Shown: piece by piece, positions 8,801 through 15,538 of the stretch
How the letters are laid out: every line of letters begins with the position of its first letter
Numbering within the stretch: the stretch's first letter is position 1
Source of the DNA: DAOTWY01 sp003696565
GTDB lineage: Bacteria; Chloroflexota; Anaerolineae; Aggregatilineales; Phototrophicaceae
Assembly (NCBI GenBank): GCA_034435635.1
Contig: DAOTWY010000117.1
Location: forward strand, 1 to 18,805
DNA length: 18,805 bases
Direction: 5' to 3'
The notes under the pieces: generated by a model
Told to the model about the DNA's origin: nothing
The model's database searches: none
The model's input: only the letters and a program-made list of their open reading frames with translations
Program-made: the position numbers and the translations under genes

Positions 8801-10924
8801 ACCTTGCTTTTAGAAGTTGAAGACCGTAAACGTAAAGTAGCGGATAAAAATGTGCCTGATCTCATGGCATATAATGCCTTGCCAGATACAGAGACGATCC
8901 CCGCTATTTTGGTCGTGGTGGATAACTGGGCAGAAATCCGTGAAAATTTTGAACATCTCATCCCGGTATTTACCTCACTATTGCGTGAAGGGCGTACAGT
9001 TGGGGTTTTCTTTGCTGCTTCTGCTGATGTGCCAGGCTCATTAGGTGGCAAGATTTTCAATATGTTCACAGAACGAATCGCACTGAAACTTGCCGATAAA
9101 TCGGAATACCCCAATATCGTCGGGCGGGGTGGGGCAAGCATCAGTGATTTGTGGGGGCGTGGCTTAGTAGCGGTGGAACGCACCATCAGCCAGAACCCGT
9201 TAGAAGTTCAAATTGCCTCTCCTGTCGCACTGCATCAAGATGAATTGGTCTATGACCAGAGCGATCAGGGTTTTGTTGATGAAAACAACGACGGAATCGA
9301 CGATGTAACCGGACAGCCCATTGTGCGGTTGATTGACGAGAATGAGACGCTCAATAAGCTCGGGCAGGTTATTGTAGATCGCCTGGGTGAGATGGTCGAG
9401 ACGATGAAACAAGCATGGGCTGGTGGTCAACCGCGTTCTATCGACATCCTCAAGACCTATGTTTATTATGGGGATATCGTGCAAGAGACCACCAAACCAG
9501 AAGGTGACATGGCACACGCACTAATTGGTATTGAGGATAACGAACTTAAGCCATTCTGGATTCATTTGCGCGGCAACCCCAATTTTATTGTGATCGGTCC
9601 ACCGCTTTCTGGTAGGACGACTTTCCTTCAAACCTGGATGCTTTCCTTGGCAGAAAATTATAGCCCACAAGAGGTTGCTATTATTATTGTTGATCCTATG
9701 CAGGCATTTGCTAACTATCTGGGTGGGAACCGAACGCTAGATGAGTTGCCTCATGTTTTGGCATATGTTTACGATGAAGAAACGCTCAACGATCTGATTG
9801 AAAAACTGAGCTATGAATTCAATGCAGAACGTCGCCCTGGTGATCCACAAAAACCGCGTGAATTCTTCATCTTTGTAGATAATTTTGATGACTTTGATGA
9901 TCTGATTGGTGGGCGTGGACGAGACCACTATAAGCGGTTGGCGCAACTGGTGCGTGATTTCCGTTCTAGCAGCGAGTTGCATTTTATCCTGGGCGGTTCT
10001 GAAGATGTGGCACGCCGCACGGATGATTTAAAGAAGCAGGTAGAAAAGACACGTTATGGCTTTGCACTTAAAACCGAGCGTGCCGTTGAAAGCCTGGGTG
10101 GGAAAATGCCCCGTAGTTTACGGGATGCTGATTTGCCTGTTGGACGTGGTTTCTTGATCCGCTCTGGACAAACAATGTTGATGCAGACCGCGACCATGGA
10201 ACTCAGTAAAAACGCGGCAGAAATTGACCGCCTCATTGAAGACATTATTGAGAAACACAGTCCCTATCAATGGTATTACGAGATCAACCCACCGCCAGAA
10301 GAAGAAGAGGACGAAACCACGGAGGCAGATGGGACATCTACACCAGCTAACGGCAACGCAAACCGTCCAAAACCCTCTGAAGTACAGACCGTTGAAGACA
10401 CAAAAGCGTTACAAGAATTAGAAAGTATGCAGAAGGAACAAGCTAAATTTAGTGATTTTAAGGCGGAAAACCTGACAGACGTTCAGCAAAACCCCTATTA
10501 CAAAATGCTCCAGGCGGATAAGCTGGTCAAGCTGCCAATCAAAATTCTTGAATCCTTACCAATGGATTTTAATGGTTTACAACCGCAAGATATTCCATCC
10601 ATGGACCCGGTGAAACTGCAAGAGATGATTGATCAAGGGGAGATCAAACTGCCGGAAATGGGGGCAATTCCGACCAATATCCGCACGATCATCAATTTCT
10701 ATGACAAAATTTCTGCTGAGGTGTTAACGCAGTTACCTGTGGAAATTTTGCAACAATTACCCCTTGCTTTCCATGAGGGGAGTATGCCCCTGGAAAGCAT
10801 CCCCGGTGCGGCTGTGGCAGATATTCAACGGCAGATCACGGAAGGACTAATTGAGTTTACTGAACCTGTGCATCCAAAGGTGCAAAAACAAATTCGGGAT
10901 TATCTGGAAGGTGAAAAATCATGA
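5900..10924 (+). CDS. EccC/EssC-type type VII secretion ATPase with C-terminal extension
   Basis: This 1674-residue FtsK/SpoIIIE-family ATPase should power export of WXG100-type proteins. The N-terminus has the EccC-like pattern RPPR ... PPPP, then two membrane helices (about 37-55 and 61-81), a charged stalk, and a degenerate domain up to about 480. Three ATPase modules follow. D1 has GTTGSGKS (525-532, Lys531) and IDE (Asp639, Glu640). D2 has ASGWGKST (904-911) but VVVDN (Asp1008, Asn1009). D3 has GPPLSGRTT (1233-1241, Arg1239 replacing the Walker Lys) and FVDN (Asp1327). Only D1 looks fully catalytic. Residues about 1460-1674 form an acidic linker and a duplicated module not known from EccC. 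A GTG at 5891 is in frame, but the ATG at 5900 is a more usual start; neither has a strong ribosome site. The stop overlaps the next ATG (ATGA). The three modules rule out a chromosome-partitioning FtsK. Confidence 0.92.
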   Translation: MSNNYADRPPRIQPQLPQQEIEIPPPPEKNAGTRQSLLEILLPLVTIGGYIFMAATGQGRSIALIIPMGLAMLGSVYLSLRRASEAEKEIEIKKEAYAKRLLDLRHELRNYHQLQRDFYYYNYPDPITADKIARQEEQSRSGPRLWERRTSDQDFGAIRLGIGTRASTVRYTISIKDNDEDPQMDDAIRLSEDSMYVSDVPITLQLRYVPVAKDDETAPDIQHSLGIYSISTAAPDAPHHIKYNEIYAYIRALLIHYTAFHSPLDTRVYVVGTEASKIEWEWAMQLPHSRVGQNETLLCFEGEQAKVRDELVPRVPLFLKDINNTLQTRAQRLGDKDSGDVTLPFLLLVVDMLGMQPGTTMWDIESDQAISTILQQGPMLGAAVIFLCGDARKIPSDARGVIELERLDKESVAFRYAEIGVNSPRYVGIADMVTRQQEALGFAQQLQQYQVRASAAASLVSAIDLLQMNEVIDIDELEILKRWEESRRPDKAEWPRVKLGAKSASDVRELVFEANADGVHAMVAGTTGSGKSELLQTMILGLAIRYDPSIVNFVLVDFKGGGAFDPFRTLPHVVDVVTNLEGSAVERMFSAIKAELDRRGAVNAKNRVAHIVEYRKEGYHLQPAEEGKGPFPHLFIFIDEFAEMVAENPEFKSQFDSITRLGRAIGVSLILATQRPAGMVTDQMRANIKMKICLRVETPDDSRELLRRSDAAYLPPSIPGRAYVQIGNELPEMVQVAYSGGTYRRAQKAQEEAVIWLTRPKRKASKEERKPEKVFQALTREMQRYAREKPDEIIIQRKPWPNPLPKYMPLGVPLDKLDVVDTEYLIPEDRIWLNGGKKPEKGTDLYLNRDVAAWQTGNGKWEPLDWASPRTLTAVVGLMDNPRAAEQRLYTIDLKKSNPVVFSASGWGKSTFLRTLITSLSATHSPDDLWIYILDFGGLSLDVFKNMPHVGAVITPEEDERINRLLRTLLLEVEDRKRKVADKNVPDLMAYNALPDTETIPAILVVVDNWAEIRENFEHLIPVFTSLLREGRTVGVFFAASADVPGSLGGKIFNMFTERIALKLADKSEYPNIVGRGGASISDLWGRGLVAVERTISQNPLEVQIASPVALHQDELVYDQSDQGFVDENNDGIDDVTGQPIVRLIDENETLNKLGQVIVDRLGEMVETMKQAWAGGQPRSIDILKTYVYYGDIVQETTKPEGDMAHALIGIEDNELKPFWIHLRGNPNFIVIGPPLSGRTTFLQTWMLSLAENYSPQEVAIIIVDPMQAFANYLGGNRTLDELPHVLAYVYDEETLNDLIEKLSYEFNAERRPGDPQKPREFFIFVDNFDDFDDLIGGRGRDHYKRLAQLVRDFRSSSELHFILGGSEDVARRTDDLKKQVEKTRYGFALKTERAVESLGGKMPRSLRDADLPVGRGFLIRSGQTMLMQTATMELSKNAAEIDRLIEDIIEKHSPYQWYYEINPPPEEEEDETTEADGTSTPANGNANRPKPSEVQTVEDTKALQELESMQKEQAKFSDFKAENLTDVQQNPYYKMLQADKLVKLPIKILESLPMDFNGLQPQDIPSMDPVKLQEMIDQGEIKLPEMGAIPTNIRTIINFYDKISAEVLTQLPVEILQQLPLAFHEGSMPLESIPGAAVADIQRQITEGLIEFTEPVHPKVQKQIRDYLEGEKS

Positions 10925-11589
10925 CCGATTATGTTGATGTCACGGTTGATGTTCTAGGGCAAACATATCCCGCAAAGATACAACGCGATTTAAAATTTCG
11001 GGGATTGGTGCAAGAAATTCGTAAAGAATTTGCTGAAGAACTAAAACAAGCAAATTTGGAACATGAACGTTTCGCGCTGTGGTTAAAAGGGGGCTTTGGT
11101 ACGCTCGACTTGGACAAAACGATTATGGATATCGGGGTTAATCGTAAGTTAGTGTTCGGTACGGAGGCAGAAGCTCCACGCCGTAAAGTCTTTAGCTGCC
11201 CGCGTGAGCGCATTATGATGATGCCTAGTGTCCGCATTGGGGAAATGCTGGGCTTAAAATTGGTTGAAGAGCGTACTAAGCGAGAATATGAAATCAACTG
11301 GATGCCAATTGTTATTGGGCGTGAAGGGTTTATTGATATGGGAGATATACGCCAACGTGGCATTGATGAACATATTCATCCAGAGGCAATTACTGTTTCG
11401 CGCGATCATGCTGCGCTTGTGGAGCGAGATGGGCAATATTATATTGTGCCGTTACGGCGTGATAACCCAACTTACCTGGCAAACCTCAATGAACGTTTAG
11501 AATACGAACGGGCGTATATGCTTCAAGCTGGTGATAAAATCCGCCTGGGAGATAACCCAGGTATTGTCCTGACATTTACAAGAACATAG
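10921..11589 (+). CDS. YukD/EsaB-like ubiquitin fold fused to an FHA domain
   Basis: This 222-residue soluble protein begins with a ubiquitin-like domain (1-80; VDVTVDVLG strand, helix about 26-45, final strand RKLVFG). This is the fold of the small T7SS accessory proteins YukD/EsaB and of the N-terminus of EccD. After a linker, an FHA domain spans about 110-220, with IGRE (132-135), SRDH (160-163) and DNPTY (181-185) at the phosphothreonine-binding positions. Its ATG overlaps the stop of the secretion ATPase by four bases, indicating translational coupling and probable partnership. It likely docks a phosphorylated protein onto the secretion machine; candidates are the TQ tail encoded across the divergent promoter or the pseudokinase. 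The ubiquitin-fold call rests on predicted strand pattern and context; the FHA call is firm. Confidence 0.82.
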   Translation: MTDYVDVTVDVLGQTYPAKIQRDLKFRGLVQEIRKEFAEELKQANLEHERFALWLKGGFGTLDLDKTIMDIGVNRKLVFGTEAEAPRRKVFSCPRERIMMMPSVRIGEMLGLKLVEERTKREYEINWMPIVIGREGFIDMGDIRQRGIDEHIHPEAITVSRDHAALVERDGQYYIVPLRRDNPTYLANLNERLEYERAYMLQAGDKIRLGDNPGIVLTFTRT

Positions 11590-11602
11590 GAAAGGCTGAC
11601 TT

Positions 11603-12808
11603 ATGCCGCACATTTGCACACATTGCGGGTTATCCTCTTATGATGGCAACCTCTGGTGCCAACGCAGCGAATGCTCTGCCGGAAACTTGACGAACACCCT
11701 GCGCCGAGGTGAACTATTGGGCGAGATTGAAATTGGTACAATGCTGCGGGTTATGCGGACGGGCACAGTCTATGAGGCAACACGTGGTGAAGAGCTGATC
11801 CTGTTAAAGGTCGCTCATCTTGATACGCAAGAGGATTTAGATCATGACCGAGGATATGCACGTTATTTGAAGAATGAGGCAGAAATTCTTCAACGGTTAG
11901 CCGCCACAGGTCGGTCGCACGCTGCACTACCAAAATTGTTGCCACCGTATAGCCAACAACGATCATTGGACGAATTGCCATATGGGCGGATCGTATTCCG
12001 GGACAAGCTGCGTTATTTCACAGTATATGAACATATCAAAGGACGCTTCCTGCGTGATATCTTGAACGATAACCCACAACCACAGCCGCGTTATATTGGT
12101 TGGCTGACTCTGATTCTATGTGATTTGTTGGTGATGCTGCAAAAAGAAGTCGGTATTCAACATATGGCTCTTAGCCCAGATATCATCATGGTGCGTGAGG
12201 ATTTAGACGGTATTTTGCGTCCAATTTTATTTGATATGGGGATGTATCATCAACCGCGTCCACAAATTACACAACCTACACCACTACCAGAGCCGGTCAT
12301 GAGTGGAACAAGTGGGGCTGCGGGCACTAATCCAATGGTCAGCATACGTAATTTGTATCATGAATGGCTCAGCCGCTATGTGCATCCCGCATATACTGCC
12401 CCGGAATTATTCAAAGGGCGCACGCCAGGTCCATCAGTGGATGTTTATGGGTTATCGTTGATGATGTATGAAATGTTGACCGGTAGACCGGCTTATACCT
12501 ATGAGACACGCACAGAGCAAATGGTGCGTTCAGCAGTGTTAGATGGGGATCGTCGTCCATTGAATCGATCAGATTTATCAGACAAAATTACTCAAATCGT
12601 AGAAACAGGTTTGAGCTTACAACCAGAGCGACGTTTTCCGCACGTTATGGATTTTAGTATGATGCTAATCAGTGTGTTCGGCAATGTGCCACCGGAGCGC
12701 GTGCAGAATGAGACTTGGTTACAGCGCAACCGTAAATATCTATATATGATTTTGTTGGTTGTTGTGGTGTTCTTGGTGGGGCTGGCTGTGGCAGCAGAGT
12801 TGTTCTAA
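11603..12808 (+). CDS. Zinc-ribbon, tail-anchored pseudokinase (EssB/YukC-like position)
   Basis: This 401-residue protein opens with a four-cysteine zinc ribbon (Cys5, Cys8, Cys19, Cys24). A kinase fold follows (about 36-360). The ATP-site Lys (LLKVAH, Lys69), helix-C Glu (about 92-94), DMG at 211-213 in place of DFG, and APE (266-268) remain. The catalytic loop reads HMALSPDIIM at 187-196: the catalytic Asp is Ala189 and the metal-binding Asn is replaced by Ile, so catalysis is unlikely. One membrane helix (about 379-398) ends the protein, leaving almost nothing outside. EssB/YukC of Firmicutes T7SS also pairs a pseudokinase-like cytoplasmic domain with a membrane helix, and YukC is encoded beside YukD and the ATPase. 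The ATG follows the previous stop by 13 bases, with AAAGG seven bases ahead. Homology to EssB is inference; the pseudokinase call is well supported. Confidence 0.85.
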   Translation: MPHICTHCGLSSYDGNLWCQRSECSAGNLTNTLRRGELLGEIEIGTMLRVMRTGTVYEATRGEELILLKVAHLDTQEDLDHDRGYARYLKNEAEILQRLAATGRSHAALPKLLPPYSQQRSLDELPYGRIVFRDKLRYFTVYEHIKGRFLRDILNDNPQPQPRYIGWLTLILCDLLVMLQKEVGIQHMALSPDIIMVREDLDGILRPILFDMGMYHQPRPQITQPTPLPEPVMSGTSGAAGTNPMVSIRNLYHEWLSRYVHPAYTAPELFKGRTPGPSVDVYGLSLMMYEMLTGRPAYTYETRTEQMVRSAVLDGDRRPLNRSDLSDKITQIVETGLSLQPERRFPHVMDFSMMLISVFGNVPPERVQNETWLQRNRKYLYMILLVVVVFLVGLAVAAELF

Positions 12809-12827
12809 TAACACATCTTAGGGTTTA

Positions 12828-14327
12828 ATGATTATGTCTTTTTCAGCATATGAGCAATTGGTGCAGCACCTGAGCGATATCCACAACCTAAATATGGTCT
12901 ATTGGCTGTTATATTGGGATCAAAATACACACATGCCACCTGGCGGTGCCACAGCACGCGCAGCACAAATGGCGACCATCAAACGGATTCATCATGAGCG
13001 ATTGACCAGCGAGCGCACTGCACAGCTTATTGAAGCCGCTAAGCATGACGTTAACATGGATGACTTTACATCTGATGAAGCCAGCATGATCCGCGTGGCA
13101 CAGCGAGATTATGAGTATGAATCGGCTTTATCCTCGGAATTTGTTGGGCGGTATACCCAGGCTACAGCAGAAGGCTTTGAAGCGTGGAAGCGTGCCAAAG
13201 CTGCTAAAGATTTTAAGTTATTTATGCCTGCTCTGGCGCGGATCGTTGAGTTAAAGCATGAAGAAGCTGCTATCCGTGGGTATATCGATCATCCCTATGA
13301 TGTATGCATGGGGGCATGGGAACGTGGTTTAACCACTTCTCAAGTACGTCGGATTTTTGATGAGCAGCGTCCAGCATTGATGCGCTTAGTTGCCAATGCT
13401 CCCCAATATGATGATTCGGTGCTACATCAGCCTTTTGATGTGGATAAACAACGTGATTTGGCGATGTTTGTCTCAACCGCAATTGGGTTTGATTATCAAC
13501 AGTGGGCAACGTTTGATACCTCTCCCCATCCGTTTTGTTTACAGCTTGCCAAAAATGACATCCGCCTGACGACACGTTTTGTGGCAGATTTCTTTAGCCC
13601 AGCTTTTTTTGGCACTTTGCATGAAAGCGGGCATGGCTTGCATGGGCACGGCTATGCAACAGCTATTGATGGTACGTTTTTATCGGATATGGAAAAGACT
13701 TCTCATGCCATTGCCGAATCACAATCACGCACTTGGGAAAATCTAGTTGGGCGCAGCCGTGAATTTTGGGATTGGCTGCACCCGCATCTACTTAAATTTT
13801 TCCCGGAGCAGTTCAAAGATACCGATGCACAAACTGTGTATCAGGCTGTGAACCGTGTGCATCCGCAATTTATCCGCATTGAAGCAGACGAGCTAACCTA
13901 TAATTTACATATTATGCTGCGCTTTGATGTGGAATATGCGTTGATGGATGGTCAAGTTCGGCTGGAAGACTTGCCTGATTTATGGAATGACACCGTGCAT
14001 CAATATTTTGGTATTATTCCACCGGATGACGCACAGGGAATTTTACAAGATGTGCATTGGAGTGCCGGCGGAATTGGGGCGTTTATAGGGTATGCATTGG
14101 GTAATTTGCTTTCTGTACAATATTATAACCAAGCATTGAAGGCGCACCCTGATATTCCAGCACAAATTCAACGCGGGCAATTTGACACACTACGTCAGTG
14201 GTTGACTGATCATATCTATACCCATGGGCGTAAATTTACCGCAGAGGAACTCACACAATTGGTGACAGGCGGGGGAATTTCTGCACAACCATATCTCGCC
14301 TACTTAGAAAGCAAGTTTGGCGGATGA
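12828..14327 (+). CDS. Thermostable carboxypeptidase Taq family (M32 metallopeptidase)
   Basis: This 499-residue cytoplasmic zinc carboxypeptidase should remove C-terminal residues from peptides. M32 signatures are present along its full length: YWDQNTHMPPGG (29-40), HPF (234-236), the zinc motif HESGH (265-269), the ESQSRTWENLVGRS block (297-310, Glu297 a likely third ligand), and a conserved ADELTYNLHI segment. The length is normal for the family and nothing is missing. Two ATGs lie six bases apart (12828, 12834). AGGG at 12820-12823 is too close to the first and better spaced for the second, so the start is uncertain by two codons. The gene follows the pseudokinase by 19 bases and probably shares its transcript, though M32 enzymes are general peptidases not known to serve type VII secretion. 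Only 21 bases separate it from the convergent potA, without a visible terminator. Confidence 0.95.
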   Translation: MIMSFSAYEQLVQHLSDIHNLNMVYWLLYWDQNTHMPPGGATARAAQMATIKRIHHERLTSERTAQLIEAAKHDVNMDDFTSDEASMIRVAQRDYEYESALSSEFVGRYTQATAEGFEAWKRAKAAKDFKLFMPALARIVELKHEEAAIRGYIDHPYDVCMGAWERGLTTSQVRRIFDEQRPALMRLVANAPQYDDSVLHQPFDVDKQRDLAMFVSTAIGFDYQQWATFDTSPHPFCLQLAKNDIRLTTRFVADFFSPAFFGTLHESGHGLHGHGYATAIDGTFLSDMEKTSHAIAESQSRTWENLVGRSREFWDWLHPHLLKFFPEQFKDTDAQTVYQAVNRVHPQFIRIEADELTYNLHIMLRFDVEYALMDGQVRLEDLPDLWNDTVHQYFGIIPPDDAQGILQDVHWSAGGIGAFIGYALGNLLSVQYYNQALKAHPDIPAQIQRGQFDTLRQWLTDHIYTHGRKFTAEELTQLVTGGGISAQPYLAYLESKFGG

Positions 14328-14348
14328 TTTCACCATTGTGTGAGGGCA

Positions 14349-15467
14349 TTAATCAGCTAATACACGGGCGTTTTCCTGCGTCCATGAGATGCTGACCAAT
14401 TGATTAGGGCTAAAGGTGATACTGCTGTTGGTGTGTGTGTTCTGTACCCGAACGGATAACTCAGTATTATCACCAAGCCGGACGATATAGCGCGTATCTG
14501 TCCCGATATAATAGACTTGTTGTACCCGTGCCGTTAAGTGCGATGTGCCATTGGTTAAAGTGTTATCCAATCTGGAATCGTATTCCTGGATGTGGATGCG
14601 TTCTGGGCGGATGGCAATGGTGACTTGGTCTTGCAAAGCAGCAGACACGCCATTCATTGAGGCTGTAATCACACTGTTATCTGCTAGACGAATAGCACCG
14701 TCGTGGTCAATTAATTGCCCCTGTAAGAAATTTGTTTCCCCAATAAAATCCGCAACAAAGCGGGTGCGGGGTGTTTCATAAATTTCTTCTGGTCTGCCGA
14801 TTTGGAGGGCAACGCCTTGGTTCATGACTGCGATGCGATTCGCCATCGTCATGGCTTCTTCTTGGTCATGGGTGACAAAAATAAAAGTAATACCGAGTCG
14901 TTGTTGCATGCTTTTCAGTTCAAGTTGCATTTGGCGGCGTAACTTTAAATCCAGCGCGCCTAAGGGTTCATCCAATAATAAGACACTGGGGCGTTTGACC
15001 AATGCACGAGCCAATGCCACCCGCTGTTGTTGCCCACCAGAAAGCTCGCGTGGCTTACGTTGAGCAATATGGGGGAGTTGAACCATCTCTAGGGCTTCCA
15101 TCGCGCGCTGCTCTGCTTCTTTACGCGGGACTTTTTCCATCTTTAAGCCAAACATGATGTTTTGCAACACACTCATATGTGGAAAAAGCGCGTAATCTTG
15201 GAATACGGTATTAACCGGGCGGTGATAAGCTGGAATATGATGAATAGGGTTGCCATCTAACAAAATTTCACCGGATGTTGGCTGCTCAAATCCGGCAATC
15301 ATACGGAGTGTTGTTGTTTTTCCACAGCCACTTGGACCAAGTAAAGCGAAGAACTCACCATCATAGATGTTGATAGATAAATTATCCACAGCACGGACAG
15401 GTTCTTCACCACGCTTGCCGGGAAATTCTTTCACTAAGTTTTTGAGCTTGATCTTGATTTCATTCAT
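14349..15467 (-). CDS. potA: Spermidine/putrescine ABC transporter ATP-binding protein
   Basis: This 372-residue ATPase drives polyamine import. It has Walker A GPSGCGKT (44-51), the Q-loop VFQDY (88-92), signature LSGGQ (142-146), Walker B LLLDE (163-167) and the switch His (about 200). A C-terminal TOBE-type region follows, starting near the GETNFLQG segment typical of PotA-like proteins. The frame extends upstream to a TTG at 15524, but that would place the start inside a perfect hairpin. The ATG at 15467 begins the normal PotA N-terminus and is preferred, although its ribosome site is weak. It is the last gene of the potBCDA operon, 71 bases after potD. Substrate is inferred from the operon; spermidine versus putrescine cannot be told apart. 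Confidence 0.92.
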   Translation of the reverse strand: MNEIKIKLKNLVKEFPGKRGEEPVRAVDNLSINIYDGEFFALLGPSGCGKTTTLRMIAGFEQPTSGEILLDGNPIHHIPAYHRPVNTVFQDYALFPHMSVLQNIMFGLKMEKVPRKEAEQRAMEALEMVQLPHIAQRKPRELSGGQQQRVALARALVKRPSVLLLDEPLGALDLKLRRQMQLELKSMQQRLGITFIFVTHDQEEAMTMANRIAVMNQGVALQIGRPEEIYETPRTRFVADFIGETNFLQGQLIDHDGAIRLADNSVITASMNGVSAALQDQVTIAIRPERIHIQEYDSRLDNTLTNGTSHLTARVQQVYYIGTDTRYIVRLGDNTELSVRVQNTHTNSSITFSPNQLVSISWTQENARVLAD

Positions 15468-15512
15468 GTTGTTTTGCCAATGTCTCAAAATTGATTGTGA
15501 TGCAATATGGTG

Positions 15513-15534
15513 TGTAGGGGGCAAGCCCCCTACA
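15513..15534 (-). promoter_or_regulatory. GC-rich hairpin between potD and potA
   Basis: TGTAGGGGGC (15513-15522) and GCCCCCTACA (15525-15534) form a perfect 10-bp stem with a two-base centre, so a CAAG tetraloop is likely. It begins 5 bases after the potD stop in the direction of transcription and lacks a U tract, so a full terminator is unlikely. Such intercistronic hairpins can protect upstream mRNA from 3' decay or partly attenuate transcription. That would favour the binding protein over the ATPase. Confidence 0.6.
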
Positions 15535-15538
15535 AAAG

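Noticed and set aside
5900..10924. FtsK/SpoIIIE chromosome translocase
   Set aside because: Three ATPase modules, two N-terminal helices with an EccC-like start, no gamma domain, and a ubiquitin-fold neighbour fit type VII secretion instead.
14328..14348. Terminator between the convergent peptidase and potA genes
   Set aside because: Only a 4-bp imperfect pairing is visible and there is no U tract.
15468..15524. Upstream TTG start of potA
   Set aside because: It lies inside the perfect hairpin and adds 19 residues unlike the PotA family start.
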